The notes: generated by a model from the sequence alone, not told the origin. Shown: positions 27,749 through 42,965, counted from the stretch's first letter. The stretch is 64,000 nucleotides of DNA from JALZKA01 sp963725035 (GCA_963725035.1 CAVRWX010000001.1:372001-436000); one strand, 5' to 3'. Numbers and translations are program-made.

Positions 27749-28648
27749 ATGCGGCTGAGAAAGCCAGGTTCAAGGGCTTCTAAGCCCTCGCCGACGAGTG
27801 CTCGCGAACGCGCCGCAAAGCGGGCGGAGAAGAAGCGCTCAGCCGCAAAACCGACGGGGCGGCGGGAGGCGGCGCAGGACCGGTTCGGCGCGACCGCATC
27901 CGTTGCAAAGCGCAGCAGCGTCGAGCTGATTGGAATCGCCCGCGAGCTGGTGCGGATCCCGCTGGCGCTGTACATGCGGATCGCAGAATGGCTCGGCGTC
28001 TGGGTCCTGGCGCTCTGGCGCCGGATCTGGCCCTACCTCGTCCGCGCGTGGCGACTGGCCGGCCGCGCTCTTGCATGGGCGCAGCGGGTCGCGACCCCGG
28101 CACGGGTCACCGTTGGGGTCGCGCTCCTGACCGCGGTGGCGCTCGCCGGGTCGCAGTGGGCCGATCTCAGCGCGATCTCGGTGGGCACCGACGCTTACAA
28201 GGGCCTCGAAGACATCGCTCCCGCGCCGGAGGTGACGACGAAGACGGTCGGGGAGTCGCACGCGTGGATTGGCATCCCGCTGGCGATCGCCGCCGCCCTC
28301 TTGATCATCGGAAGCGCAAGGGGACGCCCCGGGCTCGCGCGTCTTTTGGTTCCTGTCGGCATCGCCGTCGTCGCGATCAGCCTTCTCGTCGACCGGCCGG
28401 AGGGGCTCGACGAAGGAAAGGACGCGGTTTCGTACGAGAGCGTGACGGCCGAGCTCCTCCCGGGTTTCTGGGCACAACTCGTGTCCGGCGCCGTCCTCAT
28501 CCTCCTCGCAGCCGTGCTGGCCCGAGTCCTACAGCCTGATCGCTCCGCCCGACGCCCGGCCCGGGAGAACTCGAAGCGCTCGAAGGACGGCCCGCGCCGG
28601 CGGTTCCGTCCGCGCGGCTTGCGGCGCGCCGCGGAGGCGGGCCAGTGA
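27749..28648 (+). CDS. Membrane protein of unknown function
   Basis: 299 residues. I do not recognise the family. A basic, disordered N terminus (~60 residues, rich in Lys/Arg/Ala) precedes four likely membrane helices: LGVWVLALWRRIWPYLVRAW, TVGVALLTAVALAGS, WIGIPLAIAAALLIIG with LLVPVGIAVVAISLLV, and LVSGAVLILLAAVLARVL. The C terminus is again basic. It stands between fusA and rpsG in reverse orientation and overlaps the next gene by four bases, so the two form a unit that interrupts the str operon. Confidence 0.7.
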   Translation: MRLRKPGSRASKPSPTSARERAAKRAEKKRSAAKPTGRREAAQDRFGATASVAKRSSVELIGIARELVRIPLALYMRIAEWLGVWVLALWRRIWPYLVRAWRLAGRALAWAQRVATPARVTVGVALLTAVALAGSQWADLSAISVGTDAYKGLEDIAPAPEVTTKTVGESHAWIGIPLAIAAALLIIGSARGRPGLARLLVPVGIAVVAISLLVDRPEGLDEGKDAVSYESVTAELLPGFWAQLVSGAVLILLAAVLARVLQPDRSARRPARENSKRSKDGPRRRFRPRGLRRAAEAGQ

Positions 28649-29166
28649 CGGCGAGCCGCCTCGAGCGCCTTCTGCCCTGGGCCTGCATCATCTCGGCGGC
28701 CGTCCTCTTCGCGTCGGAGCTCATGACGATGTTCGAGTTCACCCCGCCCGGTGCCGAGCCGCTGCAGAACCAGTCGTCCGGCGATCGGCACGGCAACGCG
28801 ATGTTCGTGATCTCCGGCTTCGCCATCCTGCTTACGATCACCGCTGTCTGGGCCGGCTCCCGCCCCGCGGCGCTCGGCGTCGCGGTCATGGGAGTGATCG
28901 CGCTCCTGATCTTCCTGATCGCCGATCTCCCCGACGCCGGTCAGGTCGGCACGCTCGACGACGCGCGCCAGTCCTTCATCGACGCCGAGGCGGTCCCCCA
29001 GAGCGGCTTCTGGCTCGAGATGCTGGGAGCGCTGGGCCTCGCCATATCGGGCGCGGCGCTGGCCACGATGTCGGCGGAGCAACTCGAATCGCTCCGAGGC
29101 AAGTTCTTCCGAAGCGGCACCCCGAAGGAAAACGCGCCGGCTGCGAAGGGCTCGGGCGGCGAGTAG
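28645..29166 (+). CDS. Membrane protein of unknown function
   Basis: 173 residues from a GTG that overlaps the previous stop (GTGA). Four hydrophobic segments: WACIISAAVLFASELMTMF, MFVISGFAILLTITAVWAG, ALGVAVMGVIALLIFLIADL and FWLEMLGALGLAISGAALAT. Between helices three and four is a polar loop (DAGQVGTLDDARQSFIDAEA). The C terminus is short and basic or polar. The family is not recognised. Co-translated with the preceding membrane protein, which suggests a shared complex. Confidence 0.7.
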   Translation: MTASRLERLLPWACIISAAVLFASELMTMFEFTPPGAEPLQNQSSGDRHGNAMFVISGFAILLTITAVWAGSRPAALGVAVMGVIALLIFLIADLPDAGQVGTLDDARQSFIDAEAVPQSGFWLEMLGALGLAISGAALATMSAEQLESLRGKFFRSGTPKENAPAAKGSGGE

Positions 29167-29170
29167 GGCT

Positions 29171-29222
29171 CGTTCGGCGTTGCCGGGGCGGGTCGAAAGC
29201 GCGCGTTCGGCGTTGCCGGGGC
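29171..29222 (+). repeat. 19-bp direct repeat, 33-base period
   Basis: CGTTCGGCGTTGCCGGGGC occurs exactly at 29171-29189 and 29204-29222. A weaker third copy (CGGCGTTTCCGGCCGGGTCG) lies at about 29270. Intergenic. Confidence 0.7.
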
Positions 29223-29352
29223 CGAAGTGGCGCTGCGCTGCCGCTAGAAGGGCACCCAAGGGGGAGGATCGGCGTTTCCGGCCGGGTCGCCCTCGCCGAG
29301 AGAGGTAGAAATCGCGCTTACCGCGACTAAGGACTCGTTCGTCGAGCCGGGT

Positions 29353-29405
29353 TCGCCGAGAGGTGGAATTTCCACGATATGCGTGGGAATTCCTACTCTC
29401 GGCGA
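29353..29405. repeat. Long inverted repeat, 24-base arms, 5-base loop
   Basis: The left arm begins TCGCCGAGAGGTGGAATTTC and the right arm ends GAATTCCTACTCTCGGCGA. The arms pair over 24 positions with three mismatches around the loop ATATG (29377-29381). It would make a strong hairpin in DNA or RNA from either strand. One arm recurs at 12229. Confidence 0.75.
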
Positions 29406-29570
29406 GTCAAGCGGCGGCGGACCGGCGCCAGGCCGCCGAGTCTTCCTCCTTGGGTGCCCACACAGACGTGGCGCACCACGCGGCGGTTCTGCCTAGCGGC
29501 GCTACGGCCTCGCACCACGAGGGCATACGGCGCAGTTCAGCCCCGCACCACCCTGGGCGCGCGGTCGGTC

Positions 29571-30041
29571 CTACCAGCGGTAGTGAGCGAAAGCCTTATT
29601 CGCTTGCGCCATACGGAAGATGTCGTCCTTCCGCTTCCAGGCGCCGCCCTGCTGCTGTGTCGCGTCCATGATCTCGCGGGCGAGGCGGTCGGACATCGAC
29701 TTCTCGTTGCGGTTGCGGGCGAAGCTCACGAGCCAGCGCACCGCGAGGGTGCGGGCGCGGCGGGCCGGGACTTCGATCGGCACCTGGTAGGTGGCGCCGC
29801 CGACTCGGCGGGACTTGACCTCGAGGTTGGGGGTCAGCTCGGTGATGGCCTCGTCGAGCACCTCGACCGGCGGGCGGCCGGTGCGCTCGCCGACGATCGA
29901 AAGAGCGTCGTAGACGATCTCCTCGGCGGTGGACTTCTTGCCGTGGAGCATCACCTTGTTGATGACCTGCTGGACCAGGCGGCTGCGATGCTGCGCGTCC
30001 GGGCTGACCGGACGCTGTGGTGCGCGAGCTCTACGGGGCAT
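29571..30041 (-). CDS. rpsG: 30S ribosomal protein S7
   Basis: 156 residues: MPRRARAPQRPVSPDAQHRS, LVQQVINKVMLHGKKSTAEE, GGATYQVPIEVPARRARTLA and RKDDIFRMAQANKAFAHYRW. S7 nucleates the 30S head and in E. coli regulates the str operon. Here the normally adjacent fusA is ~2 kb away behind two opposed genes. Confidence 0.98.
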   Translation of the reverse strand: MPRRARAPQRPVSPDAQHRSRLVQQVINKVMLHGKKSTAEEIVYDALSIVGERTGRPPVEVLDEAITELTPNLEVKSRRVGGATYQVPIEVPARRARTLAVRWLVSFARNRNEKSMSDRLAREIMDATQQQGGAWKRKDDIFRMAQANKAFAHYRW

Positions 30042-30094
30042 CAGATAATTCCGTTGCCACTAGGGGCAATGTAGTTTCGCGACAAGTCGCTCAT

Positions 30095-30487
30095 CTATTT
30101 CTTCACGCCGTACATCGAGCGGGACTGCTTGCGGTCCGAGACGCCGGAGGCGTCCAGGGTGCCGCGGATCACCTTGTAGCGCACGCCCGGGAGGTCCTTG
30201 ACGCGGCCGCCGCGGACGAGCACCACGGAGTGCTCCTGAAGGTTGTGCCCCTCGCCGGGGATGTAGCAAGTGACTTCCATGCCGTTCGTCAGACGCACGC
30301 GCGCGACCTTGCGAAGCGCCGAGTTCGGCTTCTTCGGGGTGGCGGTGTAGACACGAGTGCAGACTCCACGGCGCTGGGGCGCGGAAATGCGCTTCTTGCG
30401 TCCCTGCCCGGACTTGAGACCAGGCGTCGTCACCTTCTTAAGAGGCGTTCTGCGGCCCTTGCGGATGAGCTGATTGGTCGACGGCAC
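30095..30487 (-). CDS. rpsL: 30S ribosomal protein S12
   Basis: 130 residues. TATPKKPNSALRKVARVRLT and EHSVVLVRGGRVKDLPGVRY contain the two lysines linked to streptomycin resistance elsewhere; both look wild type. A short basic insert (SGQGRKKRISAPQRRG) makes it longer than the commonest form. The GTG at 30487 was chosen because homology (STNQLIRKGR) begins there; a TACCAT hexamer lies 8 bases upstream. Confidence 0.95.
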   Translation of the reverse strand: MPSTNQLIRKGRRTPLKKVTTPGLKSGQGRKKRISAPQRRGVCTRVYTATPKKPNSALRKVARVRLTNGMEVTCYIPGEGHNLQEHSVVLVRGGRVKDLPGVRYKVIRGTLDASGVSDRKQSRSMYGVKK

Positions 30488-30517
30488 GGCCGAGGATGGT
30501 AGCGGGTGAAGGGTGGC

Positions 30518-30523
30518 TAGCCT
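30518..30523 (+). promoter_or_regulatory. -10 hexamer TAGCCT, leaderless start at 30531
   Basis: TAGCCT ends 7 nt before the GTG at 30531, the same geometry as other starts in the window. Confidence 0.35.
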
Positions 30524-30530
30524 GAGCCTT

Positions 30531-31037
30531 GTGAGTGGGGATTCCGACCGACCTGTGCTTGCCGTAGACGTCGACGGGGTGATCAGCCTGTTCGGCTTCG
30601 ACGGCCCCTTGGACCAGGTTCCCGGCGATTTTCGCCTCATCGACGGAGTTGCCCACTGCATCGCGGAAGGCGTGGGTCCGCGCCTTCTACGCCTTGCCGA
30701 CACCTTCGAGATGGTCTGGGCGACGGGCTGGGAGGACCGCGCAAACGACCACCTCCCCCACCTCCTCGGCCTCCCCGACGACCTGCCGGCGCTGACCTTC
30801 GGCGGGCGCGCTCGCTTCGGCTCAGCTCATTGGAAGCTCGAGGCGCTCGACGAGTACGCCCAGGGCCGGCCGCTCGCTTGGATCGACGACTCGCTCGACG
30901 AGAGCTGCCACGCGTGGGCAGCGGCGCGGAGCGCCCCGACGCTTCTGGTGCCGACCGAGTCGGAGATCGGACTCACCGACGCCCACGTGGACACCATCCT
31001 CGCCTGGGCGGACGAACTCGAAGCTGTGAGCTCCTAG
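30531..31037 (+). CDS. HAD-superfamily-like hydrolase domain protein
   Basis: 168 residues from GTG 30531 (a GTG at 30513 would add six). HAD motif I is VLAVDVDGV; ATGWEDRAN is a motif II-like segment; WKLEAL has the motif III lysine; WIDDSLDES is motif IV. The closest resemblance is to the HAD domain found with RNA-repair proteins, but that is from memory. It probably cleaves or transfers phosphate; substrate unknown. Divergent from rpsL. Confidence 0.7.
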   Translation: MSGDSDRPVLAVDVDGVISLFGFDGPLDQVPGDFRLIDGVAHCIAEGVGPRLLRLADTFEMVWATGWEDRANDHLPHLLGLPDDLPALTFGGRARFGSAHWKLEALDEYAQGRPLAWIDDSLDESCHAWAAARSAPTLLVPTESEIGLTDAHVDTILAWADELEAVSS

Positions 31038-31114
31038 TTCGCGAGGGTCGAACAGGTCTCGACCGTCGCTTCAGAGGGGTCTAGCCCCTATAGGCAAGCC
31101 CCCGGATGCAGGGG

Positions 31115-31120
31115 TACACT
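31115..31120 (+). promoter_or_regulatory. -10 hexamer TACACT, leaderless start at 31128
   Basis: TACACT ends 7 nt before the GTG at 31128. No ribosome binding site is visible between them. Confidence 0.45.
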
Positions 31121-31127
31121 GACTCCG

Positions 31128-31418
31128 GTGGAGGGCTGGGTTCCAATTTTCTTCCTGATGGTGGTGCTGAAGATCCCCGTCGGCCTGTTGCTCTACCTCG
31201 TCTGGTGGGCGTTCCACGCCGAGACGGAGCCTGAGGAGACGCCCGAGTCCGGTGCAGAGGAGCACCGCTTCGGCCGCTTCCGGCGCCAGCCCAAGCGCCC
31301 GCGCGGCCCCCGCCGCGGCGGTCCGCACCCGGACGCGCTGCCGCTCCCGGGCGACGGCCACGAGGCTCGCCGCCCGCTGGTCGTCACGCCGCGCGGCGAC
31401 CGCCGCGTCGGCGCCTAG
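31128..31418 (+). CDS. Small single-pass membrane protein
   Basis: 96 residues. One N-terminal helix (VPIFFLMVVLKIPVGLLLYL) then an acidic patch (ETEPEETPESGAEE) and a basic Arg/Pro/Gly-rich tail. I do not recognise the family. The start is a GTG right behind a -10-like hexamer. It converges on rpoC, ending 66 bases from the rpoC stop. Confidence 0.6.
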   Translation: MEGWVPIFFLMVVLKIPVGLLLYLVWWAFHAETEPEETPESGAEEHRFGRFRRQPKRPRGPRRGGPHPDALPLPGDGHEARRPLVVTPRGDRRVGA

Positions 31419-31484
31419 CCGGCTTCTACTTCTTCACCCTTGAGCCAGGCGACGGTCCCGCCGCCTTCGGCACCGACGTAGGGC

Positions 31485-39025
<7,541 letters not shown>

Positions 39026-39078
39026 CTGGGCGACTCCTCAGATGGTCGAAATGTGTACGAACCCGCGCAGGTTCGCGG

Positions 39079-39117
39079 AAAAAGGCGCGACCGATGAATA
39101 TACAACACCGGTCGCGC
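39079..39117 (-). terminator. Intrinsic terminator between rplL and rpoB
   Basis: Minus strand GCGCGACCG ... CGGTCGCGC (9-bp stem, 15-base loop) followed by CTTTTTCC. It lies 33 bases after the rplL stop and ~55 bases before rpoB. In E. coli a partial terminator at this position sets the lower level of rpoBC relative to rplJL; the same role is inferred. Confidence 0.8.
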
Positions 39118-39149
39118 GCGCGGATTTGCGCCTGACGGCGCCTGACGAA

Positions 39150-39542
39150 TTACTTCAGTTCGACGGTGGCGCCGGCTTCCTCGAGATCGGCCTTGAGCTT
39201 CTCGGCCTCGTCGCGCTCGATGCCCTCCTTGACGGGCTGCGGAGCGTCGTCCACGACGGCCTTCGCCTCCTTGAGGCCCAGGCCCGTGGCCGCACGGACG
39301 GCCTTGATCACGGGGACCTTCTTCTCGCCGGCGCCGGTCAGGATGACGTCGACCGTCGAGGACTCCTCCTCGGCAGCAGCGGCGCCATCGCCGCCGCCAG
39401 CGGCCGGTGCCGCCGCGGCAACCGCGGTCGCCGATACGCCGAACTCCTCCTCGAGCGCCTTGATGCGCTCGGAGAGCTCGAGCACGGTGATGCCCTTGAG
39501 CTCCTCGATCCAGTCTTCTGTGGTCGTTGCAGTTGCTGCCAT
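39150..39542 (-). CDS. rplL: 50S ribosomal protein L7/L12
   Basis: 130 residues. N-terminal dimerisation helix (DWIEELKGITVLELSERIKA), an Ala-rich hinge, and the C-terminal factor-binding domain (GEKKVPVIKAVRAATGLGLK then EAKAVVDDAPQPVKEG). L12 multimers on L10 recruit translation GTPases. The ATG is five bases after the restored rplJ stop. Confidence 0.98.
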   Translation of the reverse strand: MAATATTTEDWIEELKGITVLELSERIKALEEEFGVSATAVAAAAPAAGGGDGAAAAEEESSTVDVILTGAGEKKVPVIKAVRAATGLGLKEAKAVVDDAPQPVKEGIERDEAEKLKADLEEAGATVELK

Positions 39543-39547
39543 TTGGT

Positions 39548-40332
39548 TCAGTCCTCCTCGGGAGTTTCGTCTTCAGTTTCGGTTTCAGTTTCTTCTGCCT
39601 CGGGGGCTTCGGAAGTCTCTTCTGCGGCGGGCTCGTCGGCGGGCGCCTCATCAGCTGCGGGCGCCTCCTCGGCCGGAGCCTCTTCGGCGGCGGCAGGCTT
39701 CCTCCGCCGGAGTCTCTTCCTCCGCTGCGGGCGCCTCCTCGGCCGGAGCCTCTTCGGCGGCGGGGGCTTCCTCGACGGGGGCCTCGGGCTCGGCGGGCCG
39801 GGGCCTCCTCGCCGGTGACCAGGCCCTGCTCGGCCATCTGTGCGAGCTGGCGGCCGAGGCCGGAAATCATGTTCGAGAGGCCGGCGACCAGCCCGGTCAG
39901 GGGGCTGGCGGCGAGGCCGACGAGCTGGCCGTGCAGGACGTCGCGGCCGGGGAGGCGCGCGATCGCATTGAAGCTGTCCTCATCGAGCGGTGCCCCGTCC
40001 ATGACGCCGCCGCGGTACTCGAGCACGTCGTGCTCCTTGGTGAAGGTGGTGATCGTCTTGGCGACGACGACGGGGTCGCCTTTGATGAGAGTGAGCGCGA
40101 TCGGGCCTTGAAGGAGGTTGTCGATGTCCTTGGTCCCGGCCTTCTCGGCGGCGAGCTTCGCGAGGCGGTTCTTGACGACCTTGAACTGCGCGTCGGACTC
40201 GCGGAGCTTGGCGCGGAGTTCGGCGGCCTGGGTGACGCTGATGCCCTTGTAGTCGACGGCGAAGATCGCCTCGGCCGCGCCGAGATCTTCGGCGAGCTCG
40301 TCGATTACGGCTGATTTCTCTTCTCTCTTCAT
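39548..40332 (-). CDS. rplJ: 50S ribosomal protein L10 with ~80-residue acidic tail (two frameshifts)
   Basis: L10 domain: REEKSAVIDELAEDLGAAEA, FAVDYKGISVTQAAELRAKL, FKVVKNRLAKLA, and the L12-binding C-terminal helix (GLVAGLSNMISGLGRQLAQM). After EQGLVTGEEAPA an Ala/Pro/Glu repeat tail follows. The direct frame turns Arg-rich. Removing one extra base near 39795 and one at 39695 gives an uninterrupted EEAPA repeat ending TETEDETPEED with a TGA five bases before rplL. The interval (785) fits two extra bases. A 40-bp direct repeat lies in the tail. Confidence 0.9.
39654..39763 (+). repeat. 40-bp exact direct repeat in the rplJ tail
   Basis: Copies at 39654-39693 and 39724-39763, each beginning GCTGCGGGCGCCTCCTCGGC, are identical over 40 bases. 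Their offset is 70 bases, one more than 23 codons, matching the single extra base placed at 39695. Confidence 0.85.
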
Positions 40333-40340
40333 ATCTTTCG

Positions 40341-40369
40341 CAAAGAAAAAGCCCGCACGAAGGCGGGCT
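40341..40369 (-). terminator. Terminator of the L10 leader
   Basis: Minus strand AGCCCGC, loop, GCGGGCT then TTTTTCTTT, ending ~10 bases before the rplJ ATG. A textbook intrinsic terminator placed as an attenuator. Confidence 0.85.
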
Positions 40370-40445
40370 CGAAGGACGTTCCTCGGGCGCCACCTCGGCT
40401 GGAGTTACGGAGCGAGTCCGGCCAGCTGTCTTCGGAGGGCAGGTT
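40341..40445 (-). ncRNA. Ribosomal protein L10 leader
   Basis: Between rplA and rplJ the minus strand reads CCGAAGACAGCTGG, a spacer, then CCAGCCGAGG and the terminator above. The GACAG kink-turn segment with the pairing CTGG/CCAG and the trailing GCCGAGG match the L10 leader consensus known from many bacteria. There L10(L12)4 binds the leader and lowers its own synthesis. Recognised by pattern, not by covariance search. Confidence 0.8.
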
Positions 40446-40472
40446 GTCGGCGGGAGTGTAGCGAGGTGTAGG

Positions 40473-41239
40473 CTACGCGGGTGCGAGCTCGGGCTCGGCT
40501 TCTCGGCGGCCTCGCCCTCCTGCGTGCCCATGATCTCGGCGACGCCGGCGAATCCGGGGTCGACCTTGATGCCGGGGCCCATCGTCGTCGCGAGGACGAC
40601 CGAGAGCATGTAGCGGCCCTTGGAGGCGGCCGGCTTTGCGCGCATGATCTCGTCGATGACGGCGGCGTAGTTCTCGAGCAGCGCGCGCGCCTCGAATGAC
40701 GCCTTGCCGATCGCGAGGTGAACGACCGCCTGGCGGTCCGTGCGGTACTCGATCTTGCCGGCCTTGGCCTCGCCGACTGCCTTGGCGATGTCGTCGGTGA
40801 CGGTGCCGACCTTGGGGTTCGGCATCTTGCCCTGCGGGCCGAGTACGCGGCCGAGCTTTGAGACGACCGGGCCCATCAGGGCGGGCGTCGAGATGGCGAC
40901 GTCGAAGTCGGTCCAGCCCTCCTCGACCTTGGCGGCGAGGTCCTGCGCTCCAACGTGGTCGGCGCCTGCTTCCTCGGCGGCGCGGGCGGCGTCGCCCTCC
41001 GCGAAGACGACGATCGAGACGTCCTTGCCCAGCCCGTGGGGAAGGGCGAGGGTGCCGCGAAGCTGCTCGTCCGCGTGGCGGACGTTGACGCCGAGGCGGA
41101 TGTGGAGCTCGACCGTCTCGTCGAACTTGGTGCCGGCGGTCTCCTTGAGGAGCGCGATGGCCTCCGCGGGCGGGTAGTGGCGTTCGCGATCGACCTTCTC
41201 GAGGGCCTCGCGGAAACGCCTGGATCGCTTGGAGGCCAT
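40473..41239 (-). CDS. rplA: 50S ribosomal protein L1 (frameshift near the C terminus)
   Basis: L1 is complete: KRSRRFREALEKVDRERHYP, FDETVELHIRLGVNVRHADE, LGRVLGPQGKMPNPKVGTVT and the end GPGIKVDPGFAGVAEIMG. L1 is the mobile stalk protein that handles E-site tRNA. Past GTQEGEAAE the frame has no stop and would read through the L10 leader into rplJ. Restoring one lost G near 40500 gives EAEPELAPA and a TAG at 40473, ahead of the leader. The interval (767) fits one missing base. ATG overlaps the rplK stop (TGATG). Confidence 0.92.
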
Positions 41240-41664
41240 CAGTCGGCCACGTCCACGCCCATCGAGCGGGCGGTGCCGGCGATGATGTTCGACGCGGCGT
41301 CGAGGTCGTTGGCGTTCAGGTCGGGCATCTTGCGCTCGGCGATCTCGCGGAGCTGGGCGCGGGTGATCACGCCGACCTTCTCGCGGTTGGGCTCACCGGA
41401 CCCCTTGGGGATGTTGAGCGCCTCGCGGATCAGGACCGCAGCGGGAGGCGTCTTCGTGATGAAGGTGAAGGAGCGGTCCTCGAAGACCGTGATCTCGACC
41501 GGGATGATCGTCCCGGCGTCGGCCTGGGTCTGCGCGTTGAAGGCCTTGCAGAAGTCCATGATGTTGACGCCGTGCTGACCCAGCGCGGGGCCGACCGGCG
41601 GGGCCGGATTGGCTGCCCCAGCGGGAATCTGGAGCTTGATCATTGTCAGGACCTTCTTTGCCAT
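41239..41664 (-). CDS. rplK: 50S ribosomal protein L11
   Basis: 141 residues: MIKLQIPAGAANPAPPVGPA, LGQHGVNIMDFCKAFNAQT and DLDAASNIIAGTARSMGVDV. L11 with the adjacent rRNA forms the GTPase-associated centre and activates RelA-type enzymes. 24 bases after nusG. Confidence 0.98.
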   Translation of the reverse strand: MAKKVLTMIKLQIPAGAANPAPPVGPALGQHGVNIMDFCKAFNAQTQADAGTIIPVEITVFEDRSFTFITKTPPAAVLIREALNIPKGSGEPNREKVGVITRAQLREIAERKMPDLNANDLDAASNIIAGTARSMGVDVAD

Positions 41665-41688
41665 GGGTTCCTCAGCTTAGGGCGGGGC

Positions 41689-42213
41689 CTAAGCGACCTT
41701 CTTCACCTGGTCGTAGCCGACTTCGACCGGGGTCTCGCGGCCGAAGATCGAGACGAGGATCTTGAGGCGCTGGGCGTCCTCGTTGATCTCGGCGATCTCG
41801 CCGGAGAAGTCCGACATCGGGCCGGAGATGACCTTGACGGTCTCGCCCATTCCGAACTGCGCCGTGGCCCGCGGGCGCTCCGCGGTCTCGCGGTGCATGA
41901 GCCGGTCGACCTCGGGCTGGGAGAGCGGCACGGGCTTGTTGCGCGAGCCGACGAAGCCGGTGACGCCGGGGGTGTTCTTGACGAGGTTCCACGCGTCGTC
42001 GGTCATCTCCATGTTGACCAGGACGTAGCCGGGCATCGTGCGCTTCTCGATCGAGACGCGCTGGCCGTCCTTGAGCTCTGAGACCTGCTCGGTCGGGACG
42101 ACGACGCTGCGAACGCGTTGGCGCGCGCCCATCGTCTCGACGCGGTGCTCGAGGTTGTTCTTGACCTTGTTCTCGTGACCCGAGTAGGTGTTGATCACGT
42201 ACCAGCGAAACAT
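41689..42213 (-). CDS. nusG: Transcription termination/antitermination factor NusG
   Basis: 174 residues: the NGN domain begins MFRWYVINTYSGHENKVKNN and has MPGYVLVNMEMTDDAWNLVK; the KOW domain is MGETVKVISGPMSDFSGEIA. NusG binds the RNA polymerase clamp and links to S10 or Rho. It lacks the long acidic N-terminal extension seen in many actinobacteria. Start ATG chosen at the NGN beginning. Confidence 0.97.
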   Translation of the reverse strand: MFRWYVINTYSGHENKVKNNLEHRVETMGARQRVRSVVVPTEQVSELKDGQRVSIEKRTMPGYVLVNMEMTDDAWNLVKNTPGVTGFVGSRNKPVPLSQPEVDRLMHRETAERPRATAQFGMGETVKVISGPMSDFSGEIAEINEDAQRLKILVSIFGRETPVEVGYDQVKKVA

Positions 42214-42254
42214 TCTTGAAAGCTCTCTCGTTCGGGGGTTGAGGCTCGCGGGAT

Positions 42255-42785
42255 CTAGATGATCCGCTGGATGAGCCAGTTGAAGGCGGCGTCGAGGACG
42301 CCTAGGTAGGCGGCGGCTACTGCGATGAAGACGATGGTGACCGCGGAGGCCTGGATGAGCGTCTCGCGGGTCGGCCACTGGACGCGGCGAAGCTCGGCGA
42401 TGCAGGAGGCGAAGAACGCCATGACGCGGCCGCGCTGGGGCGGCGGCGCGGCTTCGCGAGGCTTGCGCCGCTCGACGGACGCCTTGGCGGCATCCCGGCG
42501 CTCGCGCTCGATGCGCTTCTGCTCGCGGCGGGTGACGGTCTTCTCGGAAGCGGGCGCGGTCTCGCCCCGGCTGGGAGCGGGAGCTTCGGGCTCGGCCTCT
42601 GTTTCGGGGCCGCGGAGATCGTCGAGGCTGACGCCCTTCTCGGCGAGCTCGGCCTCGGCGACGTCAGCGGTCTCGGGGACCTGGGTGTCGTGCTGCGCCT
42701 GCGTCTCCGAAGGGCGCGGAGCGGTCTCGCCGCGCGCCTGGCGCTTGCGTTGCTCTGCCTTTCGCTGTGCTCTGGACTTGGCCAC
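42255..42785 (-). CDS. secE: Preprotein translocase subunit SecE with long N-terminal region
   Basis: 176 residues, far longer than the ~60-90 of most Gram-positive SecE. The SecE part is the end: the amphipathic helix and hinge ELRRVQWPTRETLIQASAVT, then one membrane helix (IVFIAVAAAYLGVLDAAFNW). The first ~110 residues are charged and disordered (Glu/Ala/Arg, with RREQKRIERERRDAAK). It clamps SecY. Confidence 0.93.
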   Translation of the reverse strand: MAKSRAQRKAEQRKRQARGETAPRPSETQAQHDTQVPETADVAEAELAEKGVSLDDLRGPETEAEPEAPAPSRGETAPASEKTVTRREQKRIERERRDAAKASVERRKPREAAPPPQRGRVMAFFASCIAELRRVQWPTRETLIQASAVTIVFIAVAAAYLGVLDAAFNWLIQRII

Positions 42786-42800
42786 TTCAACCGGTTGCGC

Positions 42801-42965
42801 TCAGCGCGTTTCCTTGTGCGCCGTGTGGTGGCCGCACCAGCGGCAGTACTTGCGCACCTCGACGCGGTCCGGCGTGTTTCGCCGCGACTTGTTCGTCTGA
42901 TAGTTCCGCCGCTTGCACTCCTCGCATGCGAGGGTGACAGCGATTCGGACATCTCCGCGAGCCAT
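42801..42965 (-). CDS. rpmG: 50S ribosomal protein L33 (zinc-binding form)
   Basis: 54 residues: MARGDVRIAVTLACEECKRR, NYQTNKSRRNTPDRVEVRKY and CRWCGHHTAHKETR. The C-x2-C ... C-x2-C ribbon marks the C+ version. First gene of the rpmG-secE-nusG run, 15 bases before secE. No tRNA gene is seen between or around them. Confidence 0.97.
   Translation of the reverse strand: MARGDVRIAVTLACEECKRRNYQTNKSRRNTPDRVEVRKYCRWCGHHTAHKETR

Larger units (their letters stand above)
29167..29570. other. Repeat-rich non-coding gap between 29166 and rpsG
   Basis: About 400 bases with no convincing gene. It holds a 19-bp direct repeat (29171, 29204, with a degenerate third copy near 29270), a partial copy of the CGCCGAGAG element near 29294, and a long inverted repeat (29353-29405). 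The rest up to rpsG is GC-rich with no motif I can name. Confidence 0.6.

Noticed and set aside
39042..39818. Ser/Ala/Gly-rich plus-strand frame opposite rplL and the rplJ tail
   Set aside because: Antisense of the repetitive tail; repeats in it mirror the direct repeat.
39980..40473. Possible L1-L10 fusion through the leader
   Set aside because: The continuous frame is only the result of an indel at the rplA end; it reads the L10 leader and then rplJ off-frame. Restoring one base gives a normal stop.
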